Of a DNA stretch of 64,000 bases, positions 9,615-17,838 are shown in pieces. The notes under the pieces were generated by a model. The model saw only the letters and a program-made list of their open reading frames with translations, ran no database searches and had not been told where the DNA came from. Position 1 is the first letter of the stretch. Each line of letters starts with the position of its first letter. Source of the stretch: Shimia gijangensis (GTDB lineage: Bacteria > Pseudomonadota > Alphaproteobacteria > Rhodobacterales > Rhodobacteraceae). The position numbers and the translations under genes were made by a program. The stretch lies in the NCBI RefSeq assembly GCF_900142085.1, contig NZ_FQZQ01000012.1, positions 62,001 through 126,000 on the forward strand. The letters are read 5' to 3'.

Positions 9615-11789
9615 TTAGGTAGTTTTTGCATTCGGGTGATTTTTCGGCGCAGTCCCGGATGGGATTTTGATCTCCGCCGAGCCGGTTTTCTCGCGCCGCT
9701 TAAGTTGGCGGATAACGACCGGACATTTCGCATCAGACTGATAGAGCACCTGGCAGTGCAGACAGTTGACACATTCGTTGGGGTTAATTTCCCCGGTTGG
9801 GTGGATGGCCTGTACCGGACATTCATTGGCACAGGTCTGGCACGGGCTGCCGCATTCTTTGTAGCGGCGCAGCCAGTCAAACATGCGAATTCGGGCCGGG
9901 ATCGCCAGCGCCGCACCCAGCGGACACAGGTAGCGACAATAGAAGCGTTCGATGAACAGGCCCGCAAGCAAGAGGACCAGTGCAAAGACCACAAACGGCC
10001 AGTCACGCATGAATTTCAAAATGATCGCCGTTTTGAAGGGCTCGATCTCGGCATAGGTTTCAGCCAGCGGGATCGACACCATCGACAGGCCAAAGAGGCC
10101 AAGGAAGATCATGTATTTCAGGGGCCAGAGGCGCTCATGCAGGCCCCATGGCAGTTCCCATTGCGGTACTTTGAAAGCACGCGCAATCTTGTTGGTGAGT
10201 TCCTGCAGCGCGCCAAAGGGGCAAAGCCAGCCGCAATATGCACCACGGCCCCAGAACAACAGGGCGGCAGCAATGGCGAACCATTGGATGAACACCAGAG
10301 GGTCCATCAGGAAAGCATCCCAGCTGAAGCCGCTTTTCAGGCTCGCGGCCAGCGCCATCAGGTTCACAACAGAAAGCTGCGCATTCATGTACCAGCCGAG
10401 GAAGAACAGCGACATTGTCAGGTAGCCAATGCGGAACCAATAGAAGACGCGGGCATTCTTGGTGGCCTGAAACTGGAAGAAGAACACGCCGGTCAGCACC
10501 AAGAGCATCACGCCCAGCACACCGATTTCAAAGGTCTTGTCGTTCCAGATGCGCTTCCAAAGTGCCGATTTTGCGGCTGCTTCGCCAGTGGCATCATCCA
10601 CCACAGACACGGCCTGTTTGGGCATCAGGTAATACTCGGGCAGTTTATAGCCCAGATCCCAGGTCAGAAAGACACGATCCAAAGCCCCAACGGTGCGTTG
10701 CACCAAGAGTTGCAGGCGGAACGGCTGTGCTGGGTCAAATTCTGCGTCAGCTGGAATTTTAAAGAGGTCAAGTTCAACAAAAGACGGGCTGTCGCCAGCG
10801 GCCACTTCACCAAGACGCAATTGTTGCTTGTCAAAGAAACGGACCGAGTTGTCGCCTTGGATCAGCTGGATACGGTCAAAGATACCGCCCCGCACATACC
10901 CAGAGCCTTTAAAGCTGTAGTCGCCGCGCCCCAGCACCAGAATGGCGTGTTCGCCGGTTTCCAGCCATTTTTCAAGGTTGGCATATTCAGCGTCGCCCAA
11001 AAGCGAACGACCAATAGAAGGCACAGATACCAGCGCCATATGCATATCGATAAATGTATCACCGGGCTCACCAGAGGCGGGCCGCGCAATAGCGCGCTCA
11101 TCGCCGGTTTCGGCAAACGCCTGATTGACCTGCCCTACGTCCAACGTCATGCGCCGGACCGAGCCATCACCGGACAGTTTTTCCCAACTTTCCACGCTGT
11201 TTTGGGCCATATCCAGTTCGCGCTTGGGACCAAGTTCAACAGGAGAGAGATCGCCAAGACCCAAAGCACGTGACACTTTGATGCCACCTCGCACAAGGCT
11301 GTCGTCGATGATCATGATGGTCACGGTCGCGCCCGAGATAATATCAAGGTCGTGCCCTTCGCCGCCGGTGGCGGCTTCGATTTTCAGGTCCAGACCAGCA
11401 TAGCTTTCGGTCAGGGCCACCATTTTCGAGTTGGGAATACCGATCAGAACAATCGGTTCGGAGTGTTTGACCAGCTTCACGCCGGTCAGCACCGCATCAG
11501 CATCAATCGCGGCAACCACATGGATTGGTTTGCCCGAATAGCCGGTGGTGCCAACAAAGTCTGAGGTCAGAAACGCCCAGGCAATCGTTTCGCCGGCCTT
11601 CAAGACCGGGGCCACTTTGACGTCTTCACGAATTGGACCAAACGCATCTGCGCCGGGGGCCAGTTCGGAAGGCTCTAAATCGGATAGAAAGCTCGCGAGG
11701 CTGTCTGCATGCGCTTCATCGGCGACAAACGCCGCAAGAATGAAAGCTACTGCACTAAGCCAAGAGAAGATTGCGCGCTTTACGTCCAC
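9615..11789 (-). CDS. nosR: NosR, membrane flavo-iron-sulfur protein for N2O reduction
   Basis: About 724 residues. An N-terminal signal/TM is followed by a periplasmic FMN-binding domain with the flavinylation-type motif IISGATVTIMI (target of NosX), several TM helices, CxxxCP motifs (CGWLCPFGA, CRYLCPLGAA) and two ferredoxin-like clusters (CQTCANECP and CVNCLHCQV). It feeds quinol electrons to NosZ and keeps it active. GTG at 11789 is chosen because AAAAAGGAGGTGCGCT lies directly before it; longer in-frame extensions run into nosC. Overlaps the nosC end by 10 bases. Confidence 0.93.
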   Translation of the reverse strand: MDVKRAIFSWLSAVAFILAAFVADEAHADSLASFLSDLEPSELAPGADAFGPIREDVKVAPVLKAGETIAWAFLTSDFVGTTGYSGKPIHVVAAIDADAVLTGVKLVKHSEPIVLIGIPNSKMVALTESYAGLDLKIEAATGGEGHDLDIISGATVTIMIIDDSLVRGGIKVSRALGLGDLSPVELGPKRELDMAQNSVESWEKLSGDGSVRRMTLDVGQVNQAFAETGDERAIARPASGEPGDTFIDMHMALVSVPSIGRSLLGDAEYANLEKWLETGEHAILVLGRGDYSFKGSGYVRGGIFDRIQLIQGDNSVRFFDKQQLRLGEVAAGDSPSFVELDLFKIPADAEFDPAQPFRLQLLVQRTVGALDRVFLTWDLGYKLPEYYLMPKQAVSVVDDATGEAAAKSALWKRIWNDKTFEIGVLGVMLLVLTGVFFFQFQATKNARVFYWFRIGYLTMSLFFLGWYMNAQLSVVNLMALAASLKSGFSWDAFLMDPLVFIQWFAIAAALLFWGRGAYCGWLCPFGALQELTNKIARAFKVPQWELPWGLHERLWPLKYMIFLGLFGLSMVSIPLAETYAEIEPFKTAIILKFMRDWPFVVFALVLLLAGLFIERFYCRYLCPLGAALAIPARIRMFDWLRRYKECGSPCQTCANECPVQAIHPTGEINPNECVNCLHCQVLYQSDAKCPVVIRQLKRREKTGSAEIKIPSGTAPKNHPNAKTT

Positions 11790-12268
11790 AGCGCACCTCC
11801 TTTTTGATAGGGTGACGCTTGGGACGCGCGGGAATTGCGCTCCGCATTTTTTTGTTGGGTCCGGACTGGGGGTCCCCGGCTTTCGGGCCATTGATATCTC
11901 TGCGCCTGTGCGTCAACGGGCTCCACCCACCGGGTCGTCTGTCCGGCATAAGCCGAGGACAGCTCGAATTCCGATCCGATGGGTGGGCTCATTGGCGCCG
12001 CAAAGGCGCAAAAAGTGCAATCTTCGCAGTCGGTATGCTGTGGGCCTGGGGAGCGTTCCCCTTCGGACAGATCAACCTGTTGCAGAACAATTCCATATTC
12101 CGAACAGATTTCTATCCAATCCCCTTTTGCTGCACTGGCAAGGGACGGCGCCAGCAGTTGCAGCATCAGGAACACGATAGCCACCAAACCCGAAATTTTC
12201 CGCACACAGGCACCACGCGCGAGCGCGGTGTTGAGGCGATCAGGATTTGATGTCCGAAAGGCAGACAT
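11780..12268 (-). CDS. nosC: NosC-like small membrane-anchored protein with CxxCxxC motif
   Basis: 162 residues from ATG 12268 (ribosome site CGGAG seven bases upstream). One hydrophobic segment (ISGLVAIVFLMLQLLAPSLA, about residues 25-44) would act as signal or anchor, followed by an extracytoplasmic part holding CEDCTFC, a C-x2-C-x2-C motif, and a polar proline-rich tail. Alphaproteobacterial nos operons carry a gene of this kind (nosC in Paracoccus) ahead of nosR; its function is unresolved. The motif suggests metal or redox binding. First gene of the operon, 59 bases downstream of an FNR-type box. Confidence 0.75.
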   Translation of the reverse strand: MSAFRTSNPDRLNTALARGACVRKISGLVAIVFLMLQLLAPSLASAAKGDWIEICSEYGIVLQQVDLSEGERSPGPQHTDCEDCTFCAFAAPMSPPIGSEFELSSAYAGQTTRWVEPVDAQAQRYQWPESRGPPVRTQQKNAERNSRASQASPYQKGGALWT

Positions 12269-12326
12269 ACGCGACTCCGAAGTTGCGGTATGCCAAAAGG
12301 TGTATTGAGGATTCGCTGTTAGCGAC

Positions 12327-12340
12327 TTGACTTTAATCAA
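12327..12340. promoter_or_regulatory. FNR/Dnr-type box upstream of nosCRZDFYLX
   Basis: TTGAC-TTTA-ATCAA differs from the TTGAT-N4-ATCAA consensus at one base. Its centre is about 65 bases upstream of the nosC ATG, compatible with a class II activator site at about -41 and a short leader. Binding is inferred from sequence. Confidence 0.75.
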
Positions 12341-12388
12341 CGTTGAAGCAGGAAATTTTCCGATTTCAGGCACAACTATCTGAACATA

Positions 12389-12973
12389 TTAAGAAAGTTT
12401 CTGATCCAATTCTGGCTTCCATCCCCTGGCCACAGGCGCTCCGAGGCGCAGCATATCAACGGCCCTTGCGGCAATCTGGGTGACAATATCTTCGACCGAT
12501 TTCGGCTTGAGATAAAACGCGGGCACCGGGGGCAATATGACCCCGCCCATTTCGGTTACAGAGGTCATGTTGCGAAGATGCGCGAGTGTCAAAGGTGATT
12601 CTCGGGTCACGAGCACCAATGGGCGACGTTCTTTGAGCTGTACACCTGCCGCGCGTGTCAGCAAATTGTCATCCATACCGTGGGCGATTGCCGACAGGCT
12701 GCGCATGGAACAAGGCGCCACGATCATGCCCGCGACAGGCACAGAGCCAGAGGCGATTTCTGCACCAATATCGCGGCAATCCTGAACTCGGGTGGCAAGA
12801 CCTTGAAGTTGCGCCAGCGCCTCTGCTCCGCATTCTTCGGTCAGGGTGCGTTCCGCCGCAGGGCTGGTCACCAGATCAATCTCGACGTCAATTTCTGACA
12901 GCTGCCGGGCGACCGACAGGCCCAGCGCCGCGCCAGAGGCGCCCGCCACCCCAAGGATCACGCGCGCGATCAT
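12389..12973 (-). CDS. ubiX: UbiX-family flavin prenyltransferase
   Basis: 194-residue enzyme that prenylates reduced FMN to make the prFMN cofactor for UbiD. The N-terminus MIARVILGVAGASGAALGLS is the family's flavin-binding start, and MIVAPCSMRSLSAIAHGMDDNLLTRAAGV holds the conserved PCSM and the typical ARAxDV-like helix. ATG 12973 overlaps the ubiD stop by four bases, so it pairs with the upstream decarboxylase. It lies next to ubiTUV, supporting a quinone role over aromatic-acid metabolism. Confidence 0.92.
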   Translation of the reverse strand: MIARVILGVAGASGAALGLSVARQLSEIDVEIDLVTSPAAERTLTEECGAEALAQLQGLATRVQDCRDIGAEIASGSVPVAGMIVAPCSMRSLSAIAHGMDDNLLTRAAGVQLKERRPLVLVTRESPLTLAHLRNMTSVTEMGGVILPPVPAFYLKPKSVEDIVTQIAARAVDMLRLGAPVARGWKPELDQKLS

Positions 12974-14475
12974 GACATCACCTCGGGCAAACAACGGGCC
13001 AGTAGATCTTCGGCAAACTTGGCATCCTTTGCGGCAGTGTGCATGACGTCTCCCCAATCTCGCGTTGTTTCCGAGCCGATTTTGTTGGTGGCATCAATGC
13101 CGATCTTGCCCGCAAGCCCCGGTTCTGGCGAAGCAAAGTCGAGATAATCCATTGGCGTGCGTTCAAGCGTCATCACATCACGCGACGGGTCCATCCGGGT
13201 GGCCAATGCCCAGGCAATGTCATCCCAGTTGCGTGGATCAATGTCATCGTCCACCACCACAATCATCTTTGTATAACTGAATTGCGGCAGCATTCCCCAT
13301 AACCCCATCATGACCCGTCGTGCCTGACCCGGATAGCGTTTGTCGATGGAAATCACCGCCATGCGATAGCTACAGGCGGCAGGCGGCAACCACAGATCAC
13401 GAATTTCCGGGATTTGCGCACGGATCACCGGCAGGCTGAAACGGTTAAACACTTCGCCGATAATCGCAGGTTCATCCGGGGGGCGGCCAGTGAAGGTCGA
13501 TAGATACAAAGGGTCTTTGCGATGGGTAATGGCGGTGACCTGCATCACCGGAAAGGGCTCGGCTGCGTTGTAGTATCCGGTGTGATCGCCAAAGGGGCCT
13601 TCAGGAGCGAGGTCATCTGGATGCACCCAACCTTCGATGACAATCTCGGCGTTGGCGGGCACCATCATAGGGATGGTTTTGGCAGGCACCACACGGGGGC
13701 GTTTGCCAGCAAGAGCACCTGCAAAAGTGAGTTCCGACACGGTTTCCGGCAAAGGCAGGGCCGCAGACAGCAATGTGGCTGGATCCGCCCCCAGAACAAC
13801 GGCCACAGGCATGGCTTCGCCCTTGGTGTGCCAGCTCCGCATATGAGCAGCCCCACCACGATGCTGCAACCAACGCATAATCAACTTGTCGCGATCGATC
13901 ACCTGTGCGCGATAAACGCCTGCATTGTAACGATTAACTTCGTTTGCTTCGCCGCCATGAGGGCGCGTCAGCACCACCGGCCATGTGACCAGAGGCCCCG
14001 CATCATCCGGCCAATGGGTTTGCACCGGAATACGCCCCAAATCGACATCGTCGTCTTTGAAAACCTCGGCTTGAACGGGCGCGCGTTTCATCACCTTGGG
14101 TCGGGTTGCCAATGCGGCCTTGAGCATCGGCCAGCGTGACAGCGCATCACGCGCCCCTTCAGGTGGTTCTGGCGCGCGCAAAGAGGCAAGGAATGCACCT
14201 AGTTCGTCCAAACGATCCAGCGTGACACCCAGCCCCGCAGCGACCCGTTCGGTGGTGCCAAACAGGTTGGTGACAACTGGCATGTCAACATTTTGCCCCC
14301 CCGACAAAGGGTGATCAAACCGCAGCACCGGCCCACCGCGCTCTAAGACGGCGCGATGCACCGCGGTCATGGCATGCTCCAAAGCCACGGGTTCTGCGAT
14401 TGACGCATAGTCATCCCGCGCCTCGCACCACGACAAAAAGCCCCTGAGATCGGGGAAGACAGGCATTTCGCGCAT
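12970..14475 (-). CDS. ubiD: UbiD-family prFMN-dependent decarboxylase
   Basis: 501 residues, the usual UbiD length. Family segments include RFDHPLSGGQNVDMPVVTNLFG near residue 55, NRYNAGVYRAQVIDRDKLIMRWLQHRGGA (residues about 180-210), EAPEGPFGDHTGYYN-like PEGPFGDHTGYY at about 292 and DDDIDPRNWDDIAWALATR near 420. Likely decarboxylates 4-hydroxy-3-polyprenylbenzoate in ubiquinone synthesis. ATG 14475 has GAGG seven bases upstream; an ATG three codons later is possible. Divergent from ubiT across a shared FNR-type box. Confidence 0.92.
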   Translation of the reverse strand: MREMPVFPDLRGFLSWCEARDDYASIAEPVALEHAMTAVHRAVLERGGPVLRFDHPLSGGQNVDMPVVTNLFGTTERVAAGLGVTLDRLDELGAFLASLRAPEPPEGARDALSRWPMLKAALATRPKVMKRAPVQAEVFKDDDVDLGRIPVQTHWPDDAGPLVTWPVVLTRPHGGEANEVNRYNAGVYRAQVIDRDKLIMRWLQHRGGAAHMRSWHTKGEAMPVAVVLGADPATLLSAALPLPETVSELTFAGALAGKRPRVVPAKTIPMMVPANAEIVIEGWVHPDDLAPEGPFGDHTGYYNAAEPFPVMQVTAITHRKDPLYLSTFTGRPPDEPAIIGEVFNRFSLPVIRAQIPEIRDLWLPPAACSYRMAVISIDKRYPGQARRVMMGLWGMLPQFSYTKMIVVVDDDIDPRNWDDIAWALATRMDPSRDVMTLERTPMDYLDFASPEPGLAGKIGIDATNKIGSETTRDWGDVMHTAAKDAKFAEDLLARCLPEVMS

Positions 14476-14533
14476 GGAGCGGCCTCAGCAACTGGTTTCT
14501 TGGGGGAATTAGCAGACGGACACCCGTCCTAGC

Positions 14534-14547
14534 TTGACGATGGTCAA
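14534..14547. promoter_or_regulatory. FNR/Dnr-type box between ubiDX and ubiTUV
   Basis: TTGAC-GATG-GTCAA is a perfect TTGAC/GTCAA palindrome with the 4-base spacer of Crp/Fnr sites. It is centred in the 140-base divergent region: about 66 bases from the ubiD start and about 75 from ubiT, so it could serve either or both promoters. Confidence 0.7.
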
Positions 14548-14615
14548 GTTGATTGCAGGCACCGGCGTTTAGAACAGCCCGAGGAACAGCGCCCCACTAG
14601 AACACGAGTCCCCGA

Positions 14616-15161
14616 TTGGATCATTTCTCAGAAGCCCCGATCCCGCGATTCCCGTCGCCATTGGCACGCGCCTTGCGGTTCATGCCGCTGGCACCTGTGT
14701 CGCTGGCATTGACGCGGTTGACCCGCAATATGGCCACCCGTCACGCCTCAATGTTTCGCCGTCTGGGTGAGCACGCGGATGCGCGGTTTTTGCTGGACCC
14801 GACCGACCTGCCTGTCACCTTGTGCCTTGAGCCAATGCAAGGGCGCCCAAAAATCACGCTGTATCGTAGCCCACCTCAGGCCGACGCTCGCATTGCCGGA
14901 CCATTGGCAGCGCTGATCGGCCTTGTTCATGGAGCCTATGACGGCGATGCGTTGTTTTTCTCGCGTGATCTGGTGATCGAAGGCGACACTGCGGCGGCAC
15001 TTGCGTTGCGCAATGCAGTGGATGACGCCGAACTGGACATCGCCACCGAAATCGAAAACCTGTCGGGGCCCTTTGCGCGCCCGTTGCACAAGCTGATTGA
15101 ACTTGCTGAACGGCGTACTGGCGTCGCACTGACCCGCCACGAGGAGGATCTTTTGTGGTAA
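14616..15161 (+). CDS. ubiT: UbiT-like SCP2-domain lipid-binding protein
   Basis: 181 residues from a TTG (14616); no better start was found with a ribosome site, and an ATG at residue 23 (MPLAPVSLAL) is an alternative. The central region (about 45-140) fits the SCP2 sterol-carrier fold with a lipid pocket (RFLLDPTDLPVTLCLEP, and GAYDGDALFFSRDLVIEGDTAAALALRNA). In E. coli UbiT is needed for oxygen-independent ubiquinone synthesis, probably holding the polyprenyl intermediates. Runs directly into ubiU, which starts at its stop codon. Confidence 0.83.
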   Translation: MDHFSEAPIPRFPSPLARALRFMPLAPVSLALTRLTRNMATRHASMFRRLGEHADARFLLDPTDLPVTLCLEPMQGRPKITLYRSPPQADARIAGPLAALIGLVHGAYDGDALFFSRDLVIEGDTAAALALRNAVDDAELDIATEIENLSGPFARPLHKLIELAERRTGVALTRHEEDLLW

Positions 15162-16138
15162 TGGAAATCGTCTGCCCTGCAGGCACCCCCGCCGCCTTGC
15201 GCGCCGCTGTTAAGGCAGGCGCGCACACGATTTATTGCGGCTTTGCAGATGAAACCAACGCCCGCAACTTTCCCGGACTGAACTTTAGCCGTGAAGAAAT
15301 GGCCGAGGGCATCGCCTTTGCCCACGCACGGGGTTCCAAAGTTCTGATCGCCATCAACACTTTTCCGCGCGCCGGATCAGAAAACCTGTGGCACGCGGCT
15401 GTCTCAGACGCCGAAACCGCGGGTGCTGACGCTGTGATCCTCGCTGATATGGGGCTCTTGGCTTATGCGGCCAACAATCATCCCAATCTGCGACGCCACC
15501 TGTCGGTGCAGGCCGCTGCCGCAAACGCAGAAGTCATCAATTTCTATGGCGCAGAGTTTGGTATTAAACGTGTGGTCCTGCCACGCGTGCTTTCGGTGCA
15601 AGAGATCACAGCCATCAACAAGGAAACCGACATCGAGACGGAAGTCTTTGTGTTCGGCGGCCTGTGTGTCATGGCCGAGGGGCGGTGTTCGTTGTCGTCC
15701 TATGCCACAGGGCTTTCGCCCAACATGAACGGCGTGTGCTCTCCTGCGAGTCATGTGGAATACATCGAAGACGGCGGTGCGCTGTCGGCCAAATTGGGCG
15801 GATACACGATCCACTCGGTGGGCGAAGGTGAACCGGCCCCCTACCCGACCCTTTGCAAGGGCTGTTTCAATGCGGGCGACAAAAGCGGGCATTTATTTGA
15901 AGACCCGGTCAGCCTGAATGCCGAACAGTTGATCCCTCAACTGGCCAAGGCCGGTGTCACCGCTCTCAAGATCGAGGGCCGGCAACGGTCGCGCTCTTAC
16001 GTGGCGCAGGTGGTGAAAAATTTCCGCGCGGCGGTGGAGGCCGTTGATGCAGGGCGCCCGTTGCCCGAAGGCATGATGGCCCGCCTGTCCGAAGGCCAGG
16101 CCGTGACCACCGGTGCCTATAAGAAAACATGGAGGTGA
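15161..16138 (+). CDS. ubiU: UbiU, U32-family Fe-S hydroxylase subunit for anaerobic ubiquinone synthesis
   Basis: 325 residues starting MEIVCPAGTPAALRAAV. With UbiV it forms the [4Fe-4S] pair that hydroxylates the quinone ring without O2. Counting from ATG 15161, the cysteines fall at 169, 176, 193 and 232, the positions of the four Fe-S ligands known in E. coli UbiU, which supports this start. A GTG six bases upstream is better spaced from GAGGAGG (15141-15147), so the start could be 15155. Generic U32 peptidase annotation is less likely given the ubiT-U-V order. Confidence 0.92.
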   Translation: MEIVCPAGTPAALRAAVKAGAHTIYCGFADETNARNFPGLNFSREEMAEGIAFAHARGSKVLIAINTFPRAGSENLWHAAVSDAETAGADAVILADMGLLAYAANNHPNLRRHLSVQAAAANAEVINFYGAEFGIKRVVLPRVLSVQEITAINKETDIETEVFVFGGLCVMAEGRCSLSSYATGLSPNMNGVCSPASHVEYIEDGGALSAKLGGYTIHSVGEGEPAPYPTLCKGCFNAGDKSGHLFEDPVSLNAEQLIPQLAKAGVTALKIEGRQRSRSYVAQVVKNFRAAVEAVDAGRPLPEGMMARLSEGQAVTTGAYKKTWR

Positions 16139-16143
16139 CCCGC

Positions 16144-17058
16144 ATGACCCTTGCAAACATGCAGCTGACCGTCGGCCCCAATCAGTTTTTCTGGAAAGCC
16201 GAAGACTGGAGCGCGCTTTATGATGATCTGGCCAACGCACCGGTTTCCCGTGTGGTTCTGGGCGAATTGGTCTGTTCAAAACGCCTGCCGTTTTATCAGG
16301 ACGCTATCCTGCCAGCGATCGAAACCTTGATGGCCGCAGGCAAAGAGGTTGTTTTGACGTCACTGGCCTTGGTCACCCTCAAACGCGAATTGAAAGCCAC
16401 AGCAGCACTCGCTGAGATTGGCGTTGAGGTTGAAATCAATGACCTCACAGCCTTGGCGCATCTGCCAGAAGGCGCAAAGTTCAGCGTTGGACCCCTGGTC
16501 AATGTCTACAATGAAGGCACCCTGGGCTGGCTGGCCAAACGTGGTGCGACGCGGATTTGCCTGCCCCCGGAATTGCCATTGTCGTCAGTAGAAGCCTTGT
16601 GCCAAGCCGCGACGGACGCCGGGATCGCGATTGAGGTCTGGGGCCACGGACGCATTCCATTGGCCATTTCAGGGCGCTGTTATCACGCGCGCATGCATGG
16701 TCGGATGAAGGACAATTGCCTGTTCGCCTGCGAGGACGACCCGGATGGGCTTGAGGTGGACACCAGCGACGGCACACCATTTTTGTCGATGAACGGGGTG
16801 CAAACCCTGTCGGACAGCTGTGCCAGCATGGCCCATCAGGTTGAGGCATTAAGTGAGGCCGGGGTGTCGTCTCTGCGATTGTCGCCGCAATCCAAAGGGT
16901 TCGTGGAAACCTGTGTGCAGTATCGTCAACGGTTGGACGGCGTGATCGACGCGGATACACTGTCAACGGAATTGGTTCGGGTTTCAGGCGGTATGCGCCT
17001 GTCGGACGGGTTCTTGACGGGTGCACGCGGAGCGGATTGGTCTGGCAAGGCTGCTTAA
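16144..17058 (+). CDS. ubiV: UbiV, U32-family Fe-S partner of UbiU
   Basis: 304 residues from ATG 16144 (GGAGGTGACCCGC upstream). Cysteines at 44, 179, 192 and 196 reproduce the E. coli UbiV pattern of one early Cys and a C-x12-C-x3-C group that hold its [4Fe-4S] cluster. Starts 6 bases after the ubiU stop. Expected in the cytosol as UbiUV heterodimer together with UbiT. Confidence 0.92.
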   Translation: MTLANMQLTVGPNQFFWKAEDWSALYDDLANAPVSRVVLGELVCSKRLPFYQDAILPAIETLMAAGKEVVLTSLALVTLKRELKATAALAEIGVEVEINDLTALAHLPEGAKFSVGPLVNVYNEGTLGWLAKRGATRICLPPELPLSSVEALCQAATDAGIAIEVWGHGRIPLAISGRCYHARMHGRMKDNCLFACEDDPDGLEVDTSDGTPFLSMNGVQTLSDSCASMAHQVEALSEAGVSSLRLSPQSKGFVETCVQYRQRLDGVIDADTLSTELVRVSGGMRLSDGFLTGARGADWSGKAA

Positions 17059-17075
17059 AAGTAAGGAGACGAGAT

Positions 17076-17591
17076 ATGAAAATCGGTATCGTGAGCGCAG
17101 AGGGGCGTGGTGAAACAGATCGGCTGATCTCGGAATCTGCAGCGGCTTTGATGGCAGGCGGCGCGCAGCTGTCTGGCATCATCAAGGTGCTGGATGAAGT
17201 GCAACCCGAAGGCAGCCATCACTGTGACATGAGTGTGCAGGTTCTGCCCGGAGAAGACACCATCAAGATCACCCAGACGCTGGGCGATGGGTCAGAGGGG
17301 TGCCGGTTGAATCCGACCGCAATTGTTGAGGCTGTGGCCGCGGTTGAGAAGAGCGCTTCTGAGGATACCGGATTGTTTGTGTTGAACAAATTCGGCCCCC
17401 AAGAAGCGGACGGTCACGGGTTCCGTGACGCCATCGCCACCGCGTTGGAACGCGACGTGCCAGTATTGGTGGGTGTCACACCGAGTACACGAGCGGCCTT
17501 TGAAGACTTCACTGCAGGCATGGCCGAAGTGCTGCCGGCAGACAAAGATCAGATCGTCGGATGGTGTCAGGCCGCGATGCGCAAAGCCTGA
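17076..17591 (+). CDS. DUF2478 protein of unknown function
   Basis: 171 residues from ATG 17076 (AAGGAGACGAGAT upstream), last gene of the ubiTUV run, 17 bases after ubiV. DUF2478 hallmarks are visible: CDMSVQVL near residue 50, GCRLNPTAI near 73, LNKFGPQEADGHGFRDAI near 105 and VPVLVGVTP near 128. The N-terminus (IVSAEGRGETDRLI) resembles a P-loop position but lacks the canonical Lys. The family is also found beside molybdate transport genes. No function can be assigned; anaerobic cofactor handling is only a guess from the neighbours. Confidence 0.8.
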   Translation: MKIGIVSAEGRGETDRLISESAAALMAGGAQLSGIIKVLDEVQPEGSHHCDMSVQVLPGEDTIKITQTLGDGSEGCRLNPTAIVEAVAAVEKSASEDTGLFVLNKFGPQEADGHGFRDAIATALERDVPVLVGVTPSTRAAFEDFTAGMAEVLPADKDQIVGWCQAAMRKA

Positions 17592-17593
17592 GA

Positions 17594-17836
17594 TCACCCA
17601 ACCCAGTCGTAGAATTCAAACACCGCAGACGCCGCGCATGTGCCGCAGCCGCCGGAAGGTTTGCAGCCACCACAATTGTCGCCAAAATCCTGACGACGGA
17701 TCACACCTTTGCGGATCCAGTGATCAAGCATGCCGCGCAAAGCCTCGGGCGAGGCATTGAACCGGTTGGCAATATCCGTAAGGCTAACCGAACGGCGTTC
17801 TTCTACATAGGATTTGACTTGCAATAACAATGCCAT
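17594..17836 (-). CDS. feoC: FeoC-type winged-helix protein with four cysteines
   Basis: 80 residues. The N-terminal half (SYVEERRSVSLTDIANRFNA) is a winged helix as in FeoC, and the C-terminal half carries CGGC-x6-CGTC-like spacing (NCGGCKPSGGCGTCA), able to hold an oxygen-sensitive Fe-S cluster. In FeoABC systems it tunes FeoB level or stability. It starts 2 bases after the feoB stop, and ends 2 bases from the convergent DUF2478 gene. Confidence 0.85.
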   Translation of the reverse strand: MALLLQVKSYVEERRSVSLTDIANRFNASPEALRGMLDHWIRKGVIRRQDFGDNCGGCKPSGGCGTCAASAVFEFYDWVG

Positions 17837-17838
17837 GA

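Noticed and set aside
9636-11273. Long open frame (545 codons) on the plus strand opposite nosR
   Set aside because: It mirrors the codon pattern of nosR, has no ribosome site and no recognisable domain; the opposite frame carries NosR motifs throughout.
15161-17058. Annotation of the two U32 genes as collagenase-type peptidases
   Set aside because: Their Fe-S cysteine positions match UbiU and UbiV and the genes follow an SCP2-domain ubiT, so a quinone hydroxylase role is favoured.
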